A DNA stretch of 64,000 bases, from the NCBI GenBank assembly GCA_964557005.1, contig CAZKYI010000005.1, forward strand, positions 1 to 64,000, in the 5' to 3' direction. The stretch is from JBECKS01 sp964557005. Its GTDB lineage: Bacteria; Pseudomonadota; Gammaproteobacteria; Pseudomonadales; JBECKS01. Below are positions 44,285-53,374 of the stretch, piece after piece. Position 1 is the first letter of the stretch. Every line of letters starts with the position of its first letter. Below the pieces are notes generated by a model that had not been told where the DNA came from, made no database searches, and saw only the letters and a list, made by a program, of their open reading frames with translations. Made by a program: the position numbers and the translations under genes.

Positions 44285-45735
44285 TATTTTCCGCGCAGCT
44301 CCAGCCTTCTGAGAAATTCAGACATAATCTGCATGTATAACTCGTCACCAAGATAAACATCTTCCACGCCATGATCGATGTTGGGATTATCATTCACTTC
44401 CAGCACATAAGCGCGATTATCGACTTCTTTAATGTCGATGCCATATAAACCGTTTCCAACCACAGCCGCTGCTTTCAGGGCTGCATCAAGTACACGTTTG
44501 GGTGCTTCAAAGGTGGCCAGCGTATCAAAGCGACCGGAAAAATGTTTCTTGGAATCGTGGTTATAAATTTGCCAGTGATTTTTTGCCATGTGGTAGCGAC
44601 AGGCATACAAGGCACGGCCATTCAAGACACCAATACGCCAATCGAAATCGGTGCGTACATATTCCTGAGCAAGCACCAAGGCTGAATCTTTTAATAAATC
44701 GGAGAGTGTTTTTATCAGCTCTTGCTGGTTGTTCACCTTGAATACGCCTTTGGAAAAAGAACCTTCGGGCATTTTTAAAATGAGCGGATAAACAAAATTT
44801 TCTTCTATGCTGGCGATGGTTTCTTCATCGCATTCGTTGATAAAGCGTGTATGCAAACTGGGTACATTTTTATAATTGAAGGCATCGTGTAAAAACACTT
44901 TGTTACAGCAACGCAAAATGGAATCGGGATCATCAATCACCACCAGGCCATTGGCTTCTGCGTCGCAAGCAATGCGATAGGTATAATGGTCTATCGATGT
45001 GGTTTCGCGAATAAACAGGCCGTCATACTGGTTGATAAAGCGCAGCTCCTGACTGGTAACCGGTTTTAACTGAATGCTCAGTTTCTCGCCTGCTTTCATA
45101 AAACGGGACAGTGCACCTTTGTCACTGGGAGGCGTTTTTTCATCAGGGTTAATCAGCATCGCTATTTCCCAGCGATGTTTTTTGCCCGAACCGGAGTTGC
45201 GTTTTTTCCACAATTTGCTGGCATAAAGCCCCAGTACATTCATACAAAATGTTTGCGATTCTGTATTCAACTCAAACAGGTTGCAGCGTTTCAATGTAAT
45301 GCGCCAGCCTTTGCTTTCCTTTTCAATGCGCATGGAAAGCAGGGGTGATGGATAGCTTCTGAACGCTTTGGATGCAAATTTTTCAAGCTGGGGAATCTCG
45401 CTTTCGCCCATGCACACCACAAACTCATGTTGAAAGTCGAGTTTGTCCAGCTCGGCATGTTCTGCTTTTTTGTCGAACCAGAGTGTGACACCGTTGCGCA
45501 ACGCGTTAATCACTTTGCTGCTGGGCAGCACTTCGTGATAACGCGCTTCTGCCAACAGGGAACAGTAGTAGCCCTGGCTTAAATAACGCTCGATATTACA
45601 AAGGTTGATAATGCGAATTTTCGGTTCATTGAGCTTGGGGTAATCTCGCAGATAATCCTCAAAGCTGATGGTATTGAATTCCGCAATGTCCTGCAGGGAT
45701 TGCTTATTATCGATTACAAAAAGAGTATTTTGCAT
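44284..45735 (-). CDS. RimK-like ATP-grasp ligase with RLAN N-terminal domain
   Basis: A 483-residue protein. Residues 1-150 fit the RimK-like ATP-grasp N-terminal (RLAN) domain (IRIINLCNIERYLSQGYYCSLLAEARYHEVLPS split across lines of the family). The ATP-grasp fold follows: LILKMPEGSFSKGVFKV, VLAQEYVRTDFDWRIGVLNG, and the metal-site GNGLYGIDIKEVDNRAYVLEVNDNP. Such ligases join an amino acid, often glutamate, to a carboxyl acceptor. It is the first gene of a coupled operon with mgtC and a 2OG oxygenase. The acceptor is unknown. Confidence 0.85.
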   Translation of the reverse strand: MQNTLFVIDNKQSLQDIAEFNTISFEDYLRDYPKLNEPKIRIINLCNIERYLSQGYYCSLLAEARYHEVLPSSKVINALRNGVTLWFDKKAEHAELDKLDFQHEFVVCMGESEIPQLEKFASKAFRSYPSPLLSMRIEKESKGWRITLKRCNLFELNTESQTFCMNVLGLYASKLWKKRNSGSGKKHRWEIAMLINPDEKTPPSDKGALSRFMKAGEKLSIQLKPVTSQELRFINQYDGLFIRETTSIDHYTYRIACDAEANGLVVIDDPDSILRCCNKVFLHDAFNYKNVPSLHTRFINECDEETIASIEENFVYPLILKMPEGSFSKGVFKVNNQQELIKTLSDLLKDSALVLAQEYVRTDFDWRIGVLNGRALYACRYHMAKNHWQIYNHDSKKHFSGRFDTLATFEAPKRVLDAALKAAAVVGNGLYGIDIKEVDNRAYVLEVNDNPNIDHGVEDVYLGDELYMQIMSEFLRRLELRGK

Positions 45736-45921
45736 TGTCAGTGACTGGGGGTGAAAGCTTCCAGCTATTTACTCCTTTCCCATAATCAGAGCAACACATT
45801 TTTCCGACCCTGCATGGTTTTCATTGTTGCCATGCGGCGAAGTTGTGTCTGCCATTGATGTAGCGTTGCGCTTTTGGGTTTGGAATAATGCCGAGCATGC
45901 TTTTTCACACCAGTGGCCTCT

Positions 45922-46323
45922 ATGAAAACAATCACCATTTTTGCCCTTAACGAGGTGATGCCACCTCACGATGATATGCCCGGTATTGTCGATACCGCAG
46001 TCGATGACTTTCTCACGGAATTCAAAGCGCATGCGCATTTCATCATGCGTTTGGGCTTGTTCGCGGCGGTGTGGGTGTATGTGTTGTCCCCCGTTTTTAC
46101 GCTGGGTATTCCACTGCCTGTCTTTTGGCTTTCAGAAAAAAAACGTATGGAACATTTGAAGCGTTACAGCAACAGCAAGAATTTTGTGTTCGCCCAGTTG
46201 TGGATGTTGCTCAAAATGATTGCAGGTTTGTGCTGGGGAAAGGACGACAAAGTACGCGCTTATTTTGGTTACGCGCCTTATCTCCCCGAATTGGGTGAGT
46301 TCAGAAAAGGAGATGGCCAATGA
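45922..46323 (+). CDS. Small partner protein of the GMC oxidoreductase
   Basis: 133 residues from ATG 45922 (a GTG at 45913 is an alternative). One hydrophobic segment (FIMRLGLFAAVWVYVLSPVF) is followed by LSEKKRMEHLKRYSNSKNF and KDDKVRAYFGYAPYLPE. That order (leucine-serine, basic turn, short helix, GY) resembles the N-terminal region of fused long-chain alcohol oxidases. Its TGA overlaps the GMC start (ATGA), so the two are made together. It may be a membrane-tethering or structural subunit (inference). Confidence 0.65.
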   Translation: MKTITIFALNEVMPPHDDMPGIVDTAVDDFLTEFKAHAHFIMRLGLFAAVWVYVLSPVFTLGIPLPVFWLSEKKRMEHLKRYSNSKNFVFAQLWMLLKMIAGLCWGKDDKVRAYFGYAPYLPELGEFRKGDGQ

Positions 46324-47831
46324 CACACATTTCCTTTATCGAAGCAGGCAGCACGCTTGAAAACGAATTTGATTATGTGGTGATTGGCAGTGGGCCTGGG
46401 GGCGCCACTTTTGCAAAAGTGCTCTCCGATGCAGGTGAACAAGTGTGTATCGTCGAAGCAGGTGCATGGCGTGATCCCGAACATTATCCCTCTTCTTTTT
46501 ATGGTGGTATGAGGGACGGCCTTGATAACTTTGGAACTACTTTGGCCAAAGACAAAACCCAATGGCCGATTGCACAGGCCTGTCTGGTGGGTGGCGGCTC
46601 GGTCATCAATTCGGCCATTTGTGTGCGCACGCCTGCCGATGTCTTTCAACAATGGCAAAGGGATTATGGTTTTGGCGGTGAAAAACTTGCCAAAATTTTT
46701 TGGGAAAAACAGGAGGTTTTGGAAACCCTGCTTTCGGTGAGTGAAACACGTGAACCGTATCTGGGTGAAAGTAACAAGCTGGCACTCAGGGCGGGTGACA
46801 ATTCTAACATTGAACACCATGTGATTCGCCGCTTTGTTAAGGAGTGTGAAGGCAGTGGTGATTGCTTTCAGGGCTGCAAGAAAAATAAAAAGCAGAGCAT
46901 GAATGTCACTTTTATTCCGCAGCTTTTGCAAAAAGGCGGTACGGTGATTTCCTGTGCACCTGTGCAAAAAATTCTGTTTGAAAAAAATAAAGCCAGTGCA
47001 GTTGTTGGAAACTTTCGTCACCCTCTAACCAAAAAGGCGGGGGCAAAATTTTTTATTCGCGCACGAAAAGCGGCGATTGTGGCAGCATCTGCTACACATA
47101 GCCCTGCACTTTTACAGCGTTCAGGGCTTAAACACCCTGCACTTGGACAGGGTTTTATGGCACACCCGGGTGGTGCAGTGATGGGCTTGTATGACAACAA
47201 GGTCGATATGCACTACGGTGCCACACAAGGTTGGGCTTCACTGGAATTTCGTGAATCCAAAGGTTTGAAAATGGAAACCCTTTCCATGCCGCTTGAAACC
47301 ATTGCAGGGCGTGTACCCGGGGGCGGTGCAGAGTTAATGGAGCGCCTGAAAGATTTTCCCTACATGGCCAACTGGGTGCAGGTTGTGCGTGCGAGTGCCA
47401 GAGGCACCGTTAAAAACGGTTTGTTTGGCCAGCCCAATGTGCGCTACGGTTTGAACGAAAAGGACATGCTCACTTTCAGGGAAGGAATGTACCTGTGTGC
47501 CAAACTGCATTTTGCAGCAGGTGCGAAGCAAGTGATTACTGGCATACAGGGTTTGCCTGCCTACATAACAGAAAGTCAACTCGACCTTGTGAAAAATGGC
47601 CCGACACGGCCAACGGCTTATCTGGGTGTGTGCTCCCATTTATTTGGGGGTTGCACTATGGGTACTGATGAAAATAGCAGTGTGGTGGATACCCAAGGCA
47701 AGGTGAGAGGCTATAACAACTTGTATGTGGCGGATGCTTCCAATTTGCCGAGTAATTTGGGCGTGAATCCACAGCACACCATTATGGCCAATGCCTGGCA
47801 ACTGGCTGAGCAGCTACTCTCAGTTGGGTGA
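46320..47831 (+). CDS. GMC family FAD-dependent oxidoreductase
   Basis: 503 residues. The FAD Rossmann motif is DYVVIGSGPGGATFAKVL, with EAGAW after beta-2 and the GMC loop LVGGGSVINSAICVR. The C-terminal active-site part has CSHLFGGCTMG and NLYVADASNLPSNLGVNPQHTIM. It is the cholesterol-oxidase / long-chain alcohol oxidase type rather than choline dehydrogenase. A cysteine-rich insert GSGDCFQGCKKNKK is kept. It oxidises an alcohol; the substrate is unknown, though a lipid or sterol alcohol fits the window. Overlaps the small partner gene by 4 bases and the permease end by 12. Confidence 0.88.
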   Translation: MTHISFIEAGSTLENEFDYVVIGSGPGGATFAKVLSDAGEQVCIVEAGAWRDPEHYPSSFYGGMRDGLDNFGTTLAKDKTQWPIAQACLVGGGSVINSAICVRTPADVFQQWQRDYGFGGEKLAKIFWEKQEVLETLLSVSETREPYLGESNKLALRAGDNSNIEHHVIRRFVKECEGSGDCFQGCKKNKKQSMNVTFIPQLLQKGGTVISCAPVQKILFEKNKASAVVGNFRHPLTKKAGAKFFIRARKAAIVAASATHSPALLQRSGLKHPALGQGFMAHPGGAVMGLYDNKVDMHYGATQGWASLEFRESKGLKMETLSMPLETIAGRVPGGGAELMERLKDFPYMANWVQVVRASARGTVKNGLFGQPNVRYGLNEKDMLTFREGMYLCAKLHFAAGAKQVITGIQGLPAYITESQLDLVKNGPTRPTAYLGVCSHLFGGCTMGTDENSSVVDTQGKVRGYNNLYVADASNLPSNLGVNPQHTIMANAWQLAEQLLSVG

Positions 47832-49256
47832 ACCACCACCTTCATTCACATTCAACACACTGCCACGATACGAATAGCCAAAGTAAATCAGCAGACCGAC
47901 GGCATTCCAGATTAAGAAAGCAATCCATGTGGTGTGTTGCAGGTTAATCATCAAATACACACAACCAACGATGCCCAGTACAGGTAGTATCGACCCACCT
48001 GGTACTTTAAAGGGGCGTGGCAAATCGGGTTGTGTGCGGCGCAAAATCAGTACACCGGCACACACAATGGCGAATGCACCCAAGGTGCCGATGTTGGTGA
48101 GTTCGGCCAAATCACCCAGAGGAATCAGGCCGCCCACCAGTGCCATGATAATGCCTGTCAGTACAATGGCGCGTGAAGGACTTTTGGTACTTGGGGTGAT
48201 ATGAGCAAAGAAATTGGGAATCAGGCCATCACGAGAAATCGCAAACAGTACACGGGTGAGTGCGTAATATAACACCAGCATCACGGTGGTGAGCCCTGCA
48301 ATCGCACCCAGTGCAATTACCCCTGCCGCCCAGTTCATACCTACATGCAGCAGGGCATCGGAAATCGGTGAAGGGGTATTAAGCAAGGTGTAGTTCATCA
48401 CACCCGTCAGCAAACCGGAAACCAGAATGTATAACAGGGTACAAATACCCAGCGAAGCGAGAATACCAATGGGTAAATCACGTTGCGGATTGGCGGTTTC
48501 TTCGGCAGCAGTAGAAACGGCATCAAAGCCAATGTAGGAAAAGAACACGATGGCTGCACCCGCTGCAATACCCTGCCAGCCAAAAGCAGATTCGCCACGT
48601 GAATTTAATGCAGGCTCAGGAATGAACGGTACCCAGTTGCTCGGTTCTACATGAAAAATCGCTACTGCAATAAACAACAGCACCACACCGACTTTGATAA
48701 ACACAACCACTGCATTGAACAGAGCACTTATTTTTGCACCCGTTAACAATAAGCCACCGAGCGCCAGAATAATCAGTGTTGCAGGCAGGTTGATGATGCC
48801 AGGGTGTTTGCTGTCAAAGGGTGAGCGCATCAGTTCTGGCGGCAGCCCCATGCCAATCGCTTCCAGCGCATTGTTGACATAACCAGACCAACCTACCGAC
48901 ACCGCAGAAATGGCAACGGTGTATTCCAGAATCAGCATCCAGCCGATAATCCACGCAGGGAATTCGCCCAAACCGGCATAGCCGTAGGAATAGGCGCTGC
49001 CGCTTCCGCCAATCGATGAAGCCAGTTCGGCATAGGATAAAGCTGCAAAGGTGCAAACCGTGCCAGCCAGTATGAACGACAACACCAATGCGGGGCCTGC
49101 GTAATTGGCAGCACCAATACCAGTGAGTACAAAAATTCCAGTGCCGATAATGGCACCAATGCCCATCAGGGTGAGATGAACAGGCCCAAGTACACGCTTC
49201 AAGCCTGTGTCTTTGGTTAAATCGGTTTCAATCGGTTTTGTACGAAGTAAATCCAT
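47820..49256 (-). CDS. APC-family amino acid permease
   Basis: A 478-residue, 12-helix transporter. GIGAIIGTGIFVLTGIGA in TM1 and AIVFFSYIGFDAVSTAAEETANPQRDLP in TM6 are typical of the cationic amino acid (CAT/YfnA) subgroup. It lies 20 bases after the ABA4-like gene and ends the repeat protein/ABA4/permease operon. The amino acid cannot be told. Confidence 0.9.
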   Translation of the reverse strand: MDLLRTKPIETDLTKDTGLKRVLGPVHLTLMGIGAIIGTGIFVLTGIGAANYAGPALVLSFILAGTVCTFAALSYAELASSIGGSGSAYSYGYAGLGEFPAWIIGWMLILEYTVAISAVSVGWSGYVNNALEAIGMGLPPELMRSPFDSKHPGIINLPATLIILALGGLLLTGAKISALFNAVVVFIKVGVVLLFIAVAIFHVEPSNWVPFIPEPALNSRGESAFGWQGIAAGAAIVFFSYIGFDAVSTAAEETANPQRDLPIGILASLGICTLLYILVSGLLTGVMNYTLLNTPSPISDALLHVGMNWAAGVIALGAIAGLTTVMLVLYYALTRVLFAISRDGLIPNFFAHITPSTKSPSRAIVLTGIIMALVGGLIPLGDLAELTNIGTLGAFAIVCAGVLILRRTQPDLPRPFKVPGGSILPVLGIVGCVYLMINLQHTTWIAFLIWNAVGLLIYFGYSYRGSVLNVNEGGGSPN

Positions 49257-49276
49257 CGCTATGTCCCTTTATTTTT

Positions 49277-49723
49277 TTATAACACAAACTGCAAACCCAG
49301 AAACATCAATACACCAATGGGGCCAAACATCAAGGTAAAAAAGTAGCAGGGCAGCAAATACCAATGGCTGATGTTGGCTGCGGCACCTTCAACATGAATG
49401 TATAAGCCCATCATCAAATCAAAGGCCAGAATGTGTACCCACGCTGCAAGTGCACCCGTCGGGTTTTTCAGGAGTGCAAGCACACCACGCAAATTGCCAA
49501 AGCCAGGTTTGTCGCTACCCGCTTCGGGTTTGCTGCGCACCGCTTTTTGCAACAGGTAGATGTAAAGCAGGGCAACCAGAATAAACGAAACATAAAGCAC
49601 AAGGGTTTCGGTGTACTGCCATGAAGGCAGGCACATCAGCACCAGCCAGCCGCTCATGGCGAAGATGTTGGCCAGTTTGAAGGGCAGGTCGAGTTGTTTG
49701 AGCAAGGTTTCCTGATTGTTCAT
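49277..49723 (-). CDS. ABA4-like membrane protein
   Basis: A 148-residue, four-helix protein. The conserved segment AAWVHILAFDLMMGLYIHVE followed by LLPCYFFTLMFGPIGVLM fits the ABA4-like family (plant ABA4 is needed for neoxanthin synthesis; bacterial members are uncharacterised). Its ATG overlaps the stop of the upstream 27-residue-repeat gene by 4 bases. A carotenoid oxygenase lies elsewhere in the window, but a direct link is not shown. Confidence 0.75.
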   Translation of the reverse strand: MNNQETLLKQLDLPFKLANIFAMSGWLVLMCLPSWQYTETLVLYVSFILVALLYIYLLQKAVRSKPEAGSDKPGFGNLRGVLALLKNPTGALAAWVHILAFDLMMGLYIHVEGAAANISHWYLLPCYFFTLMFGPIGVLMFLGLQFVL

Positions 49724-50226
49724 AACTTGCGCAGTTCCTCGGCAATGTTACTCACATGCTTTTTATCAAGTTGACGAATCAGATTGGGTAACAGCTTGGG
49801 GTCATCAAGCAGATGCAGATTGATGACTTTGGCGAGCGCATCTTTATCGACAGCGTGCATGAATTTCACACTAAAATCCGGATTATCTTGCAGTGATTTG
49901 TTGACCACCGAAGCCACAATGTTCGGGTTTGCCTGTGCAACCAGTTTGGAAAGAATGTCTGGCTGCTTTTCAAGTAGTTGATTGGCGACTTCGACAATCA
50001 GCCCCGTGTCCATTTCGCTGACAACGCGGTCGAGAAATTCAGGCTGATCGACCAGAAACTGATTCACTTGTTTCATCACAGGTTTGGGATCAATCGAGCT
50101 AATCAAGCCTGAAAGGAATTGTGGATTTTTGTTCAGGGCATCGCTCAATGCCTTGCCGAGCTTTCTGGTGTCCAGACTGCCGATGATGCGGTAAGTGAGT
50201 TTTACCAACCAGGAGGTGATGTTCAT
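49720..50226 (-). CDS. Helical protein with exact 27-residue repeats
   Basis: 168-170 residues (ATG at 50226 or 50232). I do not recognise a family. In the longer numbering Pro recurs at 37, 64, 91, 118 and 145, Asn (or Glu in the last) at 57, 84, 111, 138 and 165, and Asp/Asn at 21, 48, 75, 102, 129 and 156: a strict period of 27. The unit is close to L-x-x-x-P-x-(hydrophobic)-L-x-x-L-x-x-x-(hydrophobic)-D, then a second helix ending V-(V/A)-N-x. This suggests an alpha-solenoid of helical hairpins. No signal peptide. Coupled to the ABA4-like gene by a 4-base overlap. Confidence 0.75.
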   Translation of the reverse strand: MNITSWLVKLTYRIIGSLDTRKLGKALSDALNKNPQFLSGLISSIDPKPVMKQVNQFLVDQPEFLDRVVSEMDTGLIVEVANQLLEKQPDILSKLVAQANPNIVASVVNKSLQDNPDFSVKFMHAVDKDALAKVINLHLLDDPKLLPNLIRQLDKKHVSNIAEELRKL

Positions 50227-50386
50227 GGCCATAGAATTCTTCTTGTTATCAGGTCAAAAGGTGTGAAGATGTTAAAGCTGCGTGGTGAGCTTGTCTATAA
50301 AGGCCAGATTTTGGTGTTTAATCTGAACTGTTCTTGTAAAATTTTTGGAGTATCTTTTTCAAAAAATCACAGCAGAGGGTTATTGC

Positions 50387-51871
50387 ATGTCCAAGGTCGC
50401 TATTTTGCATACGGTTATTGTGGGCGCAGGAGTCAGTGGAATTGGTGCCGCCATTGAGTTGAAACGACGCAAGGTGAAGGATTTCAGAATCATCGAACAG
50501 GCCGATGATTTGGGAGGGACATGGCGAGACAATCATTACCCCGGGGTGGCGGTTGATATTCCCGCACCTAACTATTCCTATTCCTTTGCACAAAATGCCA
50601 GGTGGTCGCGCCTGTTTGCGCCGGGCGCTGAAATCAAGGCTTATGTGAATAAGGTTGCACACAAGTTTGGGGTGAAAGAGCACATTCACTATAACAAAAG
50701 TGTGCAAAGCATCAGTTTTATCGAAGCAGAAAATCACTGGCAGGTGAACATCAAAGGTGGTGAAAAAATTCTGTGTAAGTATGTGATTTCTGCCACAGGT
50801 ATTTTGAACCAACCGAAATATCCCGATATTCAAGGCTTGCAAAGTTTCAAGGGCAAGATGATGCACACCGCACGATGGGACGATAACTACGATTTAAAAG
50901 GTAAACGTGTCGCGGTTATCGGCACGGGTGCTTCGGCGATTCAGGTGGTGCCTGCGATTGCAGCGGAAGTTGCGCATTTAACCGTGTTTCAACGCACCCC
51001 GATTTGGGTGATACCGAAAAGTGATTTTGAATTCCCGCCAGCCTTGCAAAAAGTTTTGCAATATCTGCCATTGTCGAAATGGACACTGCGTTTTTTTATC
51101 AATCTGGGTTTGGAAGCGGGCACCTATTTAACGGTGAATTATCAGAAGTTCGGTTTAAGTAATCGTGGTTTGGAAAGCCGTTTAAGAAAGTACATTGATA
51201 GTCAGGTGAAAGACCCGCAAGTAGCAGCAAAATTGAAACCAAAATATGGTTTTGGTTGCAAGCGGCCTTCCATTTCCAACACCTATCTGAGAACCTTTAA
51301 TCGTAACAATGTTTTGCTTGAGACTAACGGTATTCAATCCATTAACGAAAATGGGGTTGTCACCGTTGATGGAAAGCAACATGAATTTGATTTGATTATT
51401 TTAAGTACCGGTTTTAAAGTGATGGAAGAAGGCAATGCACCCAGTTTCAAGGTATTTGGTCGAAAAGATGTGGAGCTAGGCGAGTATTGGAAAAAAAATC
51501 GCTATCAGGCATTTAACAGTGTTTCAGTGCCGGGTTTCCCTAATTTCTTTTTAACCTTTGGACCTTATTCAGGTGGTTTGAACTGGTTTTCAATGCTGGA
51601 AAGCAATCTGGCATTTATCATGCGCTGTATTGATAAAGCCGATACAAGCAAGAGCCAAACAGTGGAAGTGAAACAACTGGCGCACGATCAATACTTTGAG
51701 GAAATGCAACGCCGTTCCAACAACACCGTATTCAAGGACGGAAGCTGTGCACTGTCGAATTCCTATTATATCGATGAGCATGGTGATGCTTCTGCTGCCG
51801 CGCCGTTTATCCCGATGTGGCGCTGGTTCAGATTTCGTTTTATGTCGCTCGATGCCTATAAATTTTCCTGA
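50387..51871 (+). CDS. Flavin monooxygenase, Baeyer-Villiger type
   Basis: 494 residues. The start at 50387 has AGAGGG 7 bases upstream. Motifs: FAD GxGxxG in VIVGAGVSGIGAA, GGTWRDNHYPGVAVDIP, the Baeyer-Villiger fingerprint FKGKMMHTARWDD, and the NADPH-site VIGTGASAIQV. It inserts oxygen next to a ketone or oxidises a heteroatom; the substrate is unknown. Baeyer-Villiger enzymes are common in sterol and hydrocarbon degraders. It ends in a 16-base convergent overlap with the DUF454 gene. Confidence 0.9.
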   Translation: MSKVAILHTVIVGAGVSGIGAAIELKRRKVKDFRIIEQADDLGGTWRDNHYPGVAVDIPAPNYSYSFAQNARWSRLFAPGAEIKAYVNKVAHKFGVKEHIHYNKSVQSISFIEAENHWQVNIKGGEKILCKYVISATGILNQPKYPDIQGLQSFKGKMMHTARWDDNYDLKGKRVAVIGTGASAIQVVPAIAAEVAHLTVFQRTPIWVIPKSDFEFPPALQKVLQYLPLSKWTLRFFINLGLEAGTYLTVNYQKFGLSNRGLESRLRKYIDSQVKDPQVAAKLKPKYGFGCKRPSISNTYLRTFNRNNVLLETNGIQSINENGVVTVDGKQHEFDLIILSTGFKVMEEGNAPSFKVFGRKDVELGEYWKKNRYQAFNSVSVPGFPNFFLTFGPYSGGLNWFSMLESNLAFIMRCIDKADTSKSQTVEVKQLAHDQYFEEMQRRSNNTVFKDGSCALSNSYYIDEHGDASAAAPFIPMWRWFRFRFMSLDAYKFS

Positions 51872-52272
51872 GCATCGGGTTTTGTTTGTTTGGGTGCAGG
51901 CAGGCTGAATAAATAGGTGAGTACACACACAAAAATGCCGCCGACCATCATGCTGACAAAACTCAATCCATACAGGTAATAAAGCAAGCCCCAGCTAAAA
52001 CTCATTAAAATCAGTGCAGACCATTTGCTCTTGGTGGTGACTGCCTGTTCGTCGCGCCATGCGCGTAAATGTGGACCGAATTTCGGGTGTTCGTATAGCC
52101 ATTTTTCCAGTTTGGGTGAAGCCTTGGGCGCTGACCACGCAGCTAACAACAAGAACACAGTGGTTGGCATCAAGGGGAGTATTGTGCCGATGACGGCAAG
52201 CATGAGCCAGAAAATTGTCAGCGCTTTCCAGAACAGGGAATGATGAGTGGGTTTGCCGTTTTCAGCTTGCAT
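51856..52272 (-). CDS. DUF454 / YbaN family inner membrane protein
   Basis: 138 residues with TM segments and the family pattern FWKALTIFWLMLAVIGTILPLMPTT, then FLLLAAWSAPKASPKLEKWLYEHPKFG and a closing pair of helices. The function of the family is unknown. Confidence 0.85.
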   Translation of the reverse strand: MQAENGKPTHHSLFWKALTIFWLMLAVIGTILPLMPTTVFLLLAAWSAPKASPKLEKWLYEHPKFGPHLRAWRDEQAVTTKSKWSALILMSFSWGLLYYLYGLSFVSMMVGGIFVCVLTYLFSLPAPKQTKPDAQENL

Positions 52273-52317
52273 GATTGTTCAATGGATAGACTTCAAATAT
52301 CAGCGTATTGGCGCAGC

Positions 52318-53307
52318 TTACCATTTGGCAAAGTGCTCCTCTACCACGCCGCCCAGATTTTCCACTGTTATGCGTTCAGCATTGTGTTTGCAGAGTGTGC
52401 CTGAAAAACTGCCACAGGCCTGAATGAAATTGCTTTTAATGAGAATCAGATTTTCATTGGCCTGCCTTTTGGCTTCGGGGGTGAAAATCAAATCCACTTT
52501 TTTATCGGTGCTGAATATATGCCAGGGTTTAAGCGGTGCCGAGGCATCGTAGTCAAACATAATGTCGCTTTGTAGTTCGGGCTTACCTTCAAACCAGATA
52601 ACATTTTCTCTAAAGCCCTTGGTATAGACTTTTCTGGAAAAATTAAAGCCGATGCGTTTTTGCTGGTTATCGTAACCGCCTGCACTTGCCCAGTTCCATT
52701 CGGTTATGCGGTTATGAAAACCGTTAGTCCAGTCGAAAATGGCAAAGCTGTTTGAAGCAGAAATTTCAAAACGCTTTTGAGCAGTTTCTATATAACCGCT
52801 CACAGGCAAACCACTGATTTTCTGGGTAAAGGCTTTTTTGCCATTTTGCATCGGCGTAAACAGTTGCAAGGGTAAGGAGTTTTCAGCTTCGCTAATCTCA
52901 AGTTTGGCCATGATGTGTTTTGCGCTTCCTTTGCCTACCTGAATATCTAACAAGCGTTTCCCCTGCGAAATGGCATGTTGCATGGTGATGCTGTCTTTAC
53001 TGTTTGAAAACTGACATTGCCCATTGTCGGCATCACGCTCAAATCGCAGTGAGGCGGGTGGTATCACAAAGCCTTTTTCAATCATGCGCTGGTTTTTTCG
53101 GTCATACACAAAACTGAAAGCATTGGCTGCAAAACCCAGATGCACCAACGCAGTACCGGAAATAATTTCTTCATTGATGATGCCAATATAGCACCAGCGT
53201 TTTTCACGAAATTGTTTGAGCGAAAATCGTGCAGGTGCACTGCCAACTGCTTCGCTGATGTTGAGATTGGCTTGTCGTGACAAGTAGGCATTAAAAGTAA
53301 TAGACAT
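52318..53307 (-). CDS. DUF2804 family protein
   Basis: A 329-residue protein. The pattern FREKRWCYIGIINEEIISGTALVHLGF and the later WNWASAGG and GFNFSRKVYTKGFRENVIWF fit DUF2804, a beta-rich lipocalin-like family. No signal peptide is evident. It is probably involved in lipid handling, but no function is established. Confidence 0.78.
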   Translation of the reverse strand: MSITFNAYLSRQANLNISEAVGSAPARFSLKQFREKRWCYIGIINEEIISGTALVHLGFAANAFSFVYDRKNQRMIEKGFVIPPASLRFERDADNGQCQFSNSKDSITMQHAISQGKRLLDIQVGKGSAKHIMAKLEISEAENSLPLQLFTPMQNGKKAFTQKISGLPVSGYIETAQKRFEISASNSFAIFDWTNGFHNRITEWNWASAGGYDNQQKRIGFNFSRKVYTKGFRENVIWFEGKPELQSDIMFDYDASAPLKPWHIFSTDKKVDLIFTPEAKRQANENLILIKSNFIQACGSFSGTLCKHNAERITVENLGGVVEEHFAKW

Positions 53308-53322
53308 AGTGAATCACCAGAC

Positions 53323-53354
53323 AAAAAAAACCCGACAGCTGTCGGGTTTTTTTA
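53323..53354 (-). terminator. Terminator between the thiolase and DUF2804 genes
   Basis: Perfect stem AACCCGACAGC / GCTGTCGGGTT region (CCCGACAGCTGTCGGG) flanked by A8 and T7. On the minus strand it lies 21 bases past the thiolase stop. Confidence 0.9.
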
Positions 53355-53374
53355 TTAAGCAAGTTGCTTGATAC

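Noticed and set aside
46278..47021. Minus-strand frame of 247 codons over the GMC gene
   Set aside because: Antisense shadow of a clearly conserved FAD enzyme; low-complexity composition and no start signal.
50266..50276. AGATGTTA upstream of the Baeyer-Villiger gene as a TetR operator
   Set aside because: Only one half of the palindrome is present (8 of 12 positions match).
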